From JARIHD01 sp964610985 (GTDB lineage Bacteria > Patescibacteriota > Saccharimonadia > Saccharimonadales > UBA4665), in the NCBI GenBank assembly GCA_964610985.1, contig CAZSZJ010000048.1:1-5097 (forward strand): 5,097 nt of DNA. The letters are read 5' to 3'. The stretch's first letter is position 1, and each line of letters begins with the position of its first letter. Below are positions 1 to 5,097 of the stretch, one piece after another. Both the position numbers and the translations under genes were made by a program. The notes below the pieces were generated by a model that was given only the letters and a program-made list of their open reading frames with translations, was not told where the DNA came from and searched no databases.

Positions 1-686
1 CAAAATAACGTAAATTTTATCGCGGATGTTTTTTGGGTTGACCATTGGCCATTTAATGAGGCCCAGCGGTCGTTTAGGGTCGCCAGGTCTTTAGAAATAC
101 TAGCAAGGGCGCGGGCTTCGGCGGCCTTGCCGAGGCTGACGGTTTTCGCAATGGTGTCAATGGCGCTTGGTTCGCCCATCTTCTTGATGGCGTCAACGAT
201 TTTGGCGATTGATGCTTTCATGGACTTTTCGTCACGGACGCTGGCCAGGCCGACGGCGTAGTGATAGTGGTCATTGTCTTCGATAACAACGAGCTTGGGA
301 CAGAGTGACGCCAAAAACGCTACGCGGGATTGGTCGGTACGCGAGTTTTCGCCAGTAACAAGTTCGGAAAGAGTGCTTACCCGTGCGGCATTGCCCTGCT
401 CTTCAAGGGCTTTGGTGAGAGCGGCTTCAACTTCATGGATGTGAGGTAGTTCGCCCTGCTCTGCCGACGCTTTGAGGCGCGCAACGACGGATTTTTCGAG
501 CTGGCGCACGCGTTCACGGGTAATACCAAGCAGTTCCCCAATTTGTTCTAAAGTTTCTTTGCGGTCAAACAGGCCAAATCGGCGCGCAATAATCTCGCGT
601 TCGCGTTCTCTTTCGATACTGCTAAGAATATCCTGGACGTACTGTTCGGTGTTGAGCACTGAGTTAGAAGATTGGCTGTCTGCCAT
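1..686 (-). CDS. Sigma-70 region 4-like / winged-helix DNA-binding protein, partial and frameshifted
   Basis: The gene starts at ATG 686-684 and runs off the left edge, so the 3' end is missing. Residues about 24-73 resemble sigma-70 region 4: a run of alternating E and R, then IIARRFGL, TLEQIGELLG and the recognition helix ITRERVRQLEK. No sigma region 2 or 3 precedes it, so it should not open promoters alone as a normal sigma factor. Residues about 82-148 and 154-210 look like two winged-helix units of the HARE-HTH type, the fold also found in the RNA polymerase delta subunit. The reading frame appears broken after W208. The unshifted frame gives an unlikely tail, while restoring one G near 62-64 gives WGLIKWPMVNPKNIRDKIY, whose WGL is the usual end of such wings. 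Inferred role: transcription regulator or RNA polymerase accessory factor. Another HTH unit may follow beyond the edge. It has its own promoter and follows the topA terminator. The domain call is firm; the function is not known. Confidence 0.8.
   Translation of the reverse strand, partial: MADSQSSNSVLNTEQYVQDILSSIEREREREIIARRFGLFDRKETLEQIGELLGITRERVRQLEKSVVARLKASAEQGELPHIHEVEAALTKALEEQGNAARVSTLSELVTGENSRTDQSRVAFLASLCPKLVVIEDNDHYHYAVGLASVRDEKSMKASIAKIVDAIKKMGEPSAIDTIAKTVSLGKAAEARALASISKDLATLNDRWASLNGQWSTQKTSAIKFTLF
62..64 (-). other. Apparent 1-base deletion (frameshift) in the sigma-4-like gene
   Basis: The coding strand reads CGC TGG GCC TCA. Adding one G to the GGG run gives TGG GGC CTC ATT AAA TGG CCA, coding for WGLIKWP, and the new frame stays open to the edge. 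This matches how winged-helix units of this type end. It may be a sequencing or assembly error or a real mutation. Confidence 0.7.
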
Positions 687-693
687 GAACGTG

Positions 694-699
694 TTCCCT
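694..699 (-). promoter_or_regulatory. Weak Shine-Dalgarno-like site for the sigma-4-like gene
   Basis: AGGGAA lies 7 bases before ATG 686-684 on the minus strand. It is a poor match to AGGAGG, but it is the only purine run in the roughly 36-base leader and it supports this ATG as the start. Confidence 0.35.
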
Positions 700-728
700 A
701 TCTGTTAATTTAATTGACGTTTACCATT

Positions 729-757
729 ATTATAAAACTTAAAAATGTAAAAGTCAA
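729..757 (-). promoter_or_regulatory. Sigma-70 type promoter for the sigma-4-like gene
   Basis: On the minus strand, TTGACT (757-752) and TATAAT (734-729) are 17 bases apart, so the -35 has 5 of 6 consensus bases and the -10 is perfect. Transcription should start near 722, leaving a leader of about 36 bases. The DNA around it is AT-rich. From here back to the topA terminator (758-890) I see no gene. Confidence 0.8.
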
Positions 758-890
758 ACATTGTCTCTATAATGTTTATTGTATCACGAAATGGACACCC
801 TGCGGGTATTTGTGTTGTTAAATATCACCACAAAATATGTTGCTCTAGATACAAAATTGTGGAAAAGTTTTACTATTTAATCTTTAGTTC

Positions 891-928
891 ACAGAAAAGA
901 AAGACCGCCTTAATGTTTAGGCGGTCTT
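891..928 (-). terminator. Intrinsic terminator of topA
   Basis: On the minus strand, AAGACCGCCT (928-919) and AGGCGGTCTT (910-901) form a perfect 10-bp stem with an 8-base loop, followed by the T-rich run TCTTTTCT. The 5' arm encodes the last TopA residues (K-T-A), and the stop codon (919-917) sits at the arm/loop edge. Read on the plus strand, the hairpin has no proper T run, so it works mainly for topA. Confidence 0.92.
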
Positions 929-3208
929 CTTGCGACGTCGGACGAACTTCTTCTTTGCCGGAGCTTCGTCGAGGAGCTTTTTGCACTCGGCTTCGGTGAG
1001 TTTGGCGGGTTCAATGTCTCTCGGGATTTTGGCATTCTTTTTGCCATCGGTGATGTATGGGCCGTAGGGGCCATTGACTACTTTGATGCCGTTGGCGAAT
1101 TCCTGGATATACTTGTTGGCGTCTTTTTCGAGCTTGGCTTTATACAGGTCGCGGGCTTCTGCTTCGGTGATACTAAAGGGGTCGAGAGGCTTGATGGATA
1201 CGAACGTTTTGTCTACCTGGACGTATGGGCCAAAACGGCCGATGTTGGCCTTGATCTCTTGACCGTCCTCGGTCTTGCCTACGCTACGTGGCAGCTCAAA
1301 CATAGTTAGAGCTTGTTCTAGGGTGACCGTTTCGAGGGTTGTGTTGGCTGGAAGCGGTGCGAACGCCGGTTTTTCCTCATCTTCGGTGGCGCCCCGCTGC
1401 AACATAGGACCGTAGCGGCCAAAGCGCGCCAAAACGGGCTTTTTGGTCTTGGGATCGATGCCTAGCTCTTTAGCCTGTGAAACCTCGCTCCTTGAGATGT
1501 CGGCGACTTCGGCGATGAGCGGATGGAAATCTTTGTAGAAATCGCCGATCATTTTGTGCCATGTTTCTTTGCCTTCGGCTACAAGGTCGAATTGGCCTTC
1601 AACGGTGGCCGTAAAATCGTAGTCTACAATGCTCGGGAAATATTTGACCAAGAAGTCGGTTGTTACTTCGGCGAGAGGTGTTGGTAAAAGCTTGCCGCGG
1701 TCTGCGCCGGTAATCTCGGTAGTTTCTTCTTCGGTGATTGCCCCGCTAATGAGTGCCAGCGATTGAACCAAGCGCTCTTTGCCTTCCAGGTCGGCTTTTT
1801 CGACATATTCGCGCGCCTGAATGGTGGAAATGGTGGGCGCATAGGTACTAGGACGGCCGATACCGAGTTCTTCGAGCTTTTTGACCAGAGCAGCTTCGGA
1901 ATAGCGTGCAGGCGGCCTTGTAAAGGTTTCGGTGGCGCTCATGGTGCTCAGGTCGAGTTTTTGGCCTTTGCTGACGGGTGGCAGAATAGTATCGTCTTTG
2001 ATGCCGCCGTACACCTTCATAAAACCGTCAAATTTGAGAACCTCGCCCTTGCCGAGCAGTTTCTCGCTGCGATTAGACAAACCGATGTTAACTTCTGTCT
2101 TTTCGGTCTGCGCTGGAGCCATCTGGCTGGCGAGTGCGCGCTGCCATATGAGGTTGTAAAGTTTTTCCTGGCCCGAGTCGTCGCCGGCCTGTAGTTTGGC
2201 AAAATCGGTCGGGCGGATTGCTTCGTGTGCTTCCTGAGCGCTTTCGTTTTTGGTCTTGAACTGGCGGACTTGGTGATAGTTGTCACCGTATTCTTGCTTA
2301 ATAAACGCTTCGGCGGCCTTGATAGCAAAGCCGGACAAGATGGTGCTGTCGGTACGCATATAGGTAATGTGCCCGTTTTCGTAGAGGCGTTGCGCCAGCG
2401 TCATAGTCTGTTTGACACCATAGCCTAGGCGTCGGGCGGCTTCTTGCTGTAGGGTGCTGGTAGTGAATGGAGCGCCTGGGCTGCGGCTGCCCGGTTTGGT
2501 AGCAATATCCTCGACGGTAAAGATGGCCTGGGCGGCGGCTTCAAGGAATGTGCGGGCGTCGTCTTTGGTGGGCAGCTTGGTTGCTAGCTCGGCCTTTAGA
2601 TCTTGGCTGTCAATAGTAAAGATGGCTACTACTTTGAAGCTGCTTTCGGGCTGGAATTCGCGGATTTCACGCTCTCGCTCTACGATGAGGCGGACTGCAA
2701 CGGATTGTACGCGGCCGGCGCTGAGGCCGGTGCGGACTTTTTTCCAGAGTACGGGAGATAGTTCGTAGCCGACCAGACGATCGAGCACGCGGCGTGCTTG
2801 CTGGGCGTCTACCAATTTGAGGTCGACCGTCCGGGGTGTCTTGATGGCTTCCTCGATGGCTGACTTGGTAATTTCGTGAAAAACGACACGCTTGGTTTTG
2901 GCGGGGTCAAGTTTGAGCGCCTGCGCCAGGTGCCACGCAATCGCCTCCCCTTCGCGGTCGGCATCGCTTGCGAGCCAGACATCAGTGGCTTCTTTGGCAG
3001 CTTTGCGGAGTTCGGCAACGACTTTCTTTTTGTCGGGATTTATCTCGTAAGACGGTGCAAAGTTATTATCAATATCAATATTAAGGCCTTTTTTTGGCAA
3101 ATCTCGAATGTGGCCAAAACTAGTCTTGACTGTATAATCTTTGCCCAGATATTTTTCGATGGTTTTGGCCTTTGCGGGGCTCTCAACAATGACTAAGTTT
3201 TTGCTCAT
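917..3208 (-). CDS. topA: DNA topoisomerase I (type IA)
   Basis: The enzyme relaxes negatively supercoiled DNA by cutting one strand through a 5'-phosphotyrosine link. The 763-aa frame is complete. The TOPRIM domain spans about residues 3-115, with metal-binding E9 in VESPAKAKT and the D82-A-D84-R-E86 motif. SAGRVQSVAVRLIVERE lies at 163-179. The catalytic tyrosine is Y283, with R285 in ITYMRTDS. HEAIRPT is at 328-334, and GRPSTYAPTISTIQAREYV at 451-469 completes the core. The C-terminal part has no zinc-finger cysteines. It has three Gly/Pro/Tyr-rich repeats near 596-606, 656-665 and 711-722, like the non-zinc repeats of actinobacterial TopA, and ends in a Lys/Arg tail (KKKFVRRRKK) likely to hold DNA. 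ATG 3208 is chosen because MSKNLVIVESPAKAK is the usual family start. There is no clear Shine-Dalgarno site before it. The gene ends in its own terminator and lies downstream of dprA on the same strand, with a plus-strand gene between them. Confidence 0.98.
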   Translation of the reverse strand: MSKNLVIVESPAKAKTIEKYLGKDYTVKTSFGHIRDLPKKGLNIDIDNNFAPSYEINPDKKKVVAELRKAAKEATDVWLASDADREGEAIAWHLAQALKLDPAKTKRVVFHEITKSAIEEAIKTPRTVDLKLVDAQQARRVLDRLVGYELSPVLWKKVRTGLSAGRVQSVAVRLIVEREREIREFQPESSFKVVAIFTIDSQDLKAELATKLPTKDDARTFLEAAAQAIFTVEDIATKPGSRSPGAPFTTSTLQQEAARRLGYGVKQTMTLAQRLYENGHITYMRTDSTILSGFAIKAAEAFIKQEYGDNYHQVRQFKTKNESAQEAHEAIRPTDFAKLQAGDDSGQEKLYNLIWQRALASQMAPAQTEKTEVNIGLSNRSEKLLGKGEVLKFDGFMKVYGGIKDDTILPPVSKGQKLDLSTMSATETFTRPPARYSEAALVKKLEELGIGRPSTYAPTISTIQAREYVEKADLEGKERLVQSLALISGAITEEETTEITGADRGKLLPTPLAEVTTDFLVKYFPSIVDYDFTATVEGQFDLVAEGKETWHKMIGDFYKDFHPLIAEVADISRSEVSQAKELGIDPKTKKPVLARFGRYGPMLQRGATEDEEKPAFAPLPANTTLETVTLEQALTMFELPRSVGKTEDGQEIKANIGRFGPYVQVDKTFVSIKPLDPFSITEAEARDLYKAKLEKDANKYIQEFANGIKVVNGPYGPYITDGKKNAKIPRDIEPAKLTEAECKKLLDEAPAKKKFVRRRKKTA

Positions 3209-3234
3209 GTTTACTTTCGTATATCTTAGCTTAC

Positions 3235-3278
3235 ATGCAAGCGCACACTATACGCAACCCTCGTCCCAAAATGCAAGC
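3235..3278. repeat. Direct repeat ATGCAAGC flanking the topA promoter -10
   Basis: The 8-mer ATGCAAGC occurs at 3235-3242 and 3271-3278, 36 bases apart start to start. The left copy lies within an imperfect 14-bp palindrome (GCTTACATGCAAGC, 3229-3242, one mismatched pair). The right copy overlaps the proposed topA -35. The two copies bracket the proposed -10, so they could be operator half-sites, but this rests on pattern only. Confidence 0.4.
3247..3276 (-). promoter_or_regulatory. Possible topA promoter
   Basis: On the minus strand, TATAGT (3252-3247) is a 5 of 6 match to the -10. It lies 18 bases from TTGCAT (3276-3271), a weak -35. The start would be near 3240, giving a leader of about 31 bases. 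A second weak -10, TATACG, ends 9 bases before the ATG and would give a near-leaderless message instead. Confidence 0.45.
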
Positions 3279-3294
3279 CAATTTTAATTATTTT

Positions 3295-3324
3295 TTGACA
3301 ATACCTTAAAATGTAAACTATATT
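3295..3324 (+). promoter_or_regulatory. Promoter of the 186-aa hypothetical gene
   Basis: A perfect -35 TTGACA (3295-3300) is followed after 18 bases by TATATT (3319-3324), which has 5 of 6 consensus bases. The expected transcription start is about 3330-3332, only 2-4 bases before ATG 3334. There is no room for a Shine-Dalgarno site, so the message is probably leaderless or nearly so. Confidence 0.75.
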
Positions 3325-3333
3325 TACTAAACG

Positions 3334-3894
3334 ATGACCAGTCTATCTACAGCCGAGTTACACTCCCTAACCCCTAAATCGGAAATGCTATGGAATGACA
3401 TGATTGGTATGACGGATAGTCTGCCATGGACACAATTGGAAATTGGTAAGCGAGCGTGTGGTTATCCCGACAGGGTTGCGCCTGACCCAGTGCTCGGCAC
3501 CGCCGCAGCATGTCTGGGCGGCCCCTTTATTCGAATGAGAATGCAGAAGAAAAAAAGAATAGAAGCTGCGGTCACGCTATTCATAGGTGGTATTCCTGCA
3601 GGGCTTTGTGCGCACGAGTCTGTTGAGAACAAGCCCGAGGAAACGCCGCTTTTTGAGGAGATTCGAACGATGGTTAAGGGTGCTGAATCCGAGGTTACGA
3701 AAATAGGAAGCCTCTGGGTAAGGTCCAATACGCTTACGATGGCCTGTTTGGCGCAGGCCGCCTCACTTCGGCTTGAGCACAGGGTGCAACGGGATATTCC
3801 TACTGCCTACATGACGACCGTATATAAAAACGCGCCGATAGAAGAAATAACGCTTGCGTACGATCATATCCGAAGCGTCTTGCGGCCTTATTGA
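3334..3894 (+). CDS. Hypothetical protein, 186 aa, between dprA and topA on the opposite strand
   Basis: I do not recognise this protein. It has no signal peptide and no clear membrane segment. The most hydrophobic stretch is about residues 77-95 (EAAVTLFIGGIPAGL region), preceded by a basic run QKKKR. Cysteines at 42, 60, 92 and 138 do not form a metal-binding pattern. The C-terminal third looks helical. The gene is supported by a near-consensus promoter directly upstream, an ATG placed where transcription should begin, and 561 bases without a stop. Its TGA (3892-3894) lies in a 7-bp tail-to-tail overlap with the dprA end, and no terminator follows. It separates two genes that are commonly adjacent, which suggests a later insertion or a lineage-specific gene. 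It probably makes a cytoplasmic soluble protein; no function is assigned. Confidence 0.75.
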   Translation: MTSLSTAELHSLTPKSEMLWNDMIGMTDSLPWTQLEIGKRACGYPDRVAPDPVLGTAAACLGGPFIRMRMQKKKRIEAAVTLFIGGIPAGLCAHESVENKPEETPLFEEIRTMVKGAESEVTKIGSLWVRSNTLTMACLAQAASLRLEHRVQRDIPTAYMTTVYKNAPIEEITLAYDHIRSVLRPY

Positions 3895-4779
3895 CCACTT
3901 AATTGCCATTGATTGCCACCACAAGAGCGGATTTTGCCAGTAATTTCCAGCATGGTTAGTGTTTGATTGAAGAGGGGTGTTTCAAAGCCACTCTTTGCCA
4001 AAAGGTCGGTACCATCTTGCTCGCCAGCCGCAATCAAGTCAATTATAAATTGCTCGTTTGCGTTCGCGCCTCGCGGTTTTGCCTTTCGGAGCTTTTGACG
4101 GATGCCGAGCGCGTCAAAGATATCTTGGACGCATGTAACGGGCGTTGCCCCCGTTTTGATGAGCTGATTGGTTCCATCTGATGCCGGGCTGGTTATGTTG
4201 CCCGGCACAGCCAAAACCTCTCTACCCTGCTCGAGCGCAAAAGCAGCGGTGTGTAGCGAGCCGCTCTTTGCCGCCGCCTCGGTGATAATGACCGCCCGTG
4301 ACAAGCCTGAAATAAGGCGATTGCGGGCGACAAACTGATGTGGCAGTGTAGGCATATCAGGAGGATATTCGGATATGATTGCCCCGCCTTGCTGCAAGAT
4401 GCGCCGTACCAGCTGTTGGTTGGCGGCCGGATATACACATTGCCGAGTCCCCCCGCCCAAAACGGCTATGGTGCGCCCACCCGCATCCAGTGCCGCCCGG
4501 TGCGCGATGGCGTCGACTCCTATAGCCAGCCCACTCACCACTGTAACCCTGCCCTTGCTAGGTCCGCCGCCAGTCGCTCAGTCACTGCCCGGCCATACGC
4601 GCTTACCTTGCGGCTGCCGACGATGGCCACGAGCAATGTCTGTAAGCATTCAATTAAGTTGGTGGCAGCGTCCAGCGCAAATAACTGCCCTGGCGGATCG
4701 GGATTTGCCGCAAAACCTCCGGAATATCTACAGCTTTACTTTGTATAGTAGGGTTTGTACCTTTATTCTTTGGATTCAT
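3888..4779 (-). CDS. dprA: DNA processing protein DprA (Smf), coding frame broken by two apparent 1-base deletions
   Basis: DprA binds incoming single-stranded DNA during natural transformation and loads RecA on it. From GTG 4541 the frame is open for 217 aa, but it lacks the family N-terminus. The missing part lies upstream in two other frames: from ATG 4779, VDIPEVLRQIP joins DPPGQLFALDAAT if one G is restored near 4699, and VAIVGSRKVSAYG continues into VVSGLAIGVDAIAH if one G is restored near 4541. The restored protein has 297 aa: IPDPP motif about 26-30, Rossmann GSRK at 55-58, SGLAIGVDAIAH at 83-94, SEYPP and FVARNRLISGLS, then SGSLHTAAFALEQGREVLAVPGN. A C-terminal winged helix follows, at about residues 233-295. 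It lacks the N-terminal SAM-like domain found in many DprAs, which I believe is usual in CPR bacteria. If the deletions are real, this is a pseudogene or an N-truncated product; if they are sequence errors, it is intact. It lies upstream of topA on the same strand, and no terminator was seen. Confidence 0.93.
4541..4542 (-). other. dprA: Apparent 1-base deletion (frameshift) inside dprA, second site
   Basis: The coding strand reads TTA CAG TGG TGA, ending the N-terminal frame just where DprA should read LQVVSGLAIG. One extra G (CAG GTG GTG AGT) restores the expected motif and joins the two frames. Confidence 0.85.
4699..4700 (-). other. dprA: Apparent 1-base deletion (frameshift) inside dprA, first site
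   Basis: The coding strand reads CAA ATC CCG ATC CGC CA. One extra G (ATC CCG GAT CCG CCA) gives QIPDPP, the conserved DprA motif, and links the ATG 4779 frame with the GSRK frame. Confidence 0.8.
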
Positions 4780-4787
4780 AACCGAGG

Positions 4788-4817
4788 ATTCTGCCCAAGG
4801 TTCGTCTCAAATGGCAA
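4788..4817 (-). promoter_or_regulatory. Possible dprA promoter
   Basis: On the minus strand, TTGCCA (4817-4812, 5 of 6) and CAGAAT (4793-4788, 4 of 6) are 18 bases apart. ATG 4779 follows 8 bases after the -10, with no Shine-Dalgarno site, again suggesting a leaderless start. The -10 is weak, so confidence is limited. Confidence 0.35.
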
Positions 4818-4880
4818 CAGGCTTATGGTAAAACTACTTACTAAAGTTACTGGGAATTTAGTCAAATTCATTAAAAAGTA

Positions 4881-4909
4881 TTGACACGAGGACATCTTTT
4901 TGCTAGAAT
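4881..4909 (+). promoter_or_regulatory. Strong sigma-70 type promoter for the right-edge transcript
   Basis: A perfect TTGACA (4881-4886) and TAGAAT (4904-4909, 5 of 6) are separated by the ideal 17 bases. AT-rich DNA directly upstream (4862-4880) may act as an UP element. Transcription should start near 4916. No long coding frame follows within the window, so it probably serves an RNA gene or a long leader. The rest of 4780-4880 holds only the possible dprA promoter and a 6-bp inverted repeat (ACTAAA 4840-4845, TTTAGT 4857-4862). Confidence 0.8.
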
Positions 4910-4915
4910 TACAAC

Positions 4916-5097
4916 CTGTAAGCGTCCATGAGGCGTTTTACGCACCTTATATCCCCCATTCTAACAAATGTTAGATTGTTTTAGAGCGTGCCATCTGGAA
5001 AAGTTGTTACCCTCCACTAATCCTTGCGGCGCTTGTTCCATAAAGGGACAGACACGCGTTCTAAAACATACTAACCCCTTTAAGCATCCAGATCGGA
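4916..5097 (+). ncRNA. Candidate structured RNA or mRNA leader, class unknown, open at right edge
   Basis: The transcript from the strong promoter has marked self-complementarity. A long-range stem pairs 4977-4990 (TGTTTTAGAGCGTG) with 5053-5068: 14 pairs with a 2-base bulge at 5058-5059. It encloses a hairpin TGTTCC-ATAAA-GGGACA (5034-5050). Before it lies TCTAACA-AA-TGTTAGA (4960-4975). GTTAG (4970-4974) can pair either with CTAAC inside that hairpin or with CTAAC at 5071-5075, so two folds exclude each other. An 18-codon frame (ATG 4928, TAG 4982-4984) could be a leader peptide, but it lacks a ribosome site. I find no signature of RNase P RNA, tmRNA, SRP RNA, tRNA, 5S or the 16S start. It could be a new small RNA, a ribosomal-protein or rRNA leader, or an attenuator. 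Confidence 0.4.

Noticed and set aside
828..862. CCACAA / TTGTGG inverted repeat upstream of the sigma-4-like gene
   Set aside because: Only 6-bp arms with a 23-base loop in AT-rich DNA; easily due to chance.
855..867. TTTTCCACA on the minus strand, one mismatch from a DnaA box
   Set aside because: A single imperfect site with no cluster and no origin-linked genes nearby.
772..999. Plus-strand 75-codon open frame
   Set aside because: It crosses the topA terminator and the end of topA and has no ribosome site; it is a shadow frame.
1763..2194. 143-codon plus-strand open frame antisense to topA
   Set aside because: It lies wholly inside the well-supported topA and has no promoter or ribosome site of its own.
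4536..4547. Reading UGA as glycine (as in some CPR lineages) to explain the dprA break
   Set aside because: Beyond the UGA the same frame soon meets TAG and does not give DprA residues, while one added G restores the family motif.
4375..4884. Plus-strand 169-codon open frame antisense to dprA
   Set aside because: The minus strand here clearly encodes DprA motifs in joined frames; the plus frame shows no recognisable protein.
4928..4984. 18-codon leader peptide frame
   Set aside because: No ribosome site, no run of regulatory codons and very short; chance is likely, so it is only mentioned under the RNA entry.
4978..4990. GTTTTAGAGC resembling a type II CRISPR repeat start
   Set aside because: Only one copy is present and the similarity stops after ten bases; there are no spacers and no cas genes.

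Overview
The window carries the same-strand pair dprA then topA, followed by a partial sigma-region-4-like DNA-binding protein gene. All three read on the minus strand. A short plus-strand gene sits between dprA and topA, and a strong plus-strand promoter drives an unidentified structured transcript off the right edge. The likely source is a Candidate Phyla Radiation (Patescibacteria) genome, plausibly Saccharibacteria-like. This is inferred from three traits: a DprA with almost no N-terminal domain before its Rossmann fold, a small protein joining sigma-70 region 4 to winged helices, and a TopA without zinc-finger cysteines. The standard stop codons fit every gene; UGA does not need to be read as an amino acid. 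The lineage call cannot be proved from the window alone.

Layout, left to right. 1-686 (-): sigma-4/winged-helix protein, cut by the left edge and carrying one apparent 1-base deletion near 62-64. 687-890: its promoter and AT-rich leader. 891-928 (-): intrinsic terminator of topA, with the topA stop codon in the hairpin. 917-3208 (-): complete topA, 763 aa. 3209-3333: divergent promoter region holding a repeated 8-mer. 3334-3894 (+): hypothetical protein of 186 aa with a near-leaderless start, its end overlapping the dprA end tail-to-tail by 7 bp. 3888-4779 (-): dprA, whose product (297 aa) is recovered only if two single-base deletions, near 4541 and 4699, are restored. 4780-4880: intergenic. 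4881-4909 (+): near-consensus promoter. About 4916-5097 (+): candidate structured RNA or mRNA leader, open at the right edge.

DprA loads RecA on incoming single-stranded DNA and TopA relaxes negative supercoils. The dprA-topA order is widespread in bacteria, for example Bacillus subtilis. Here it is split by an opposite-strand gene with its own promoter, which looks like a late insertion. All three suspected frameshifts are losses of one G from a coding-strand G run. They lie near the window ends, and the last 8 bases match the start of the common Illumina adapter. Sequence error at contig ends is therefore a serious alternative to real gene decay.
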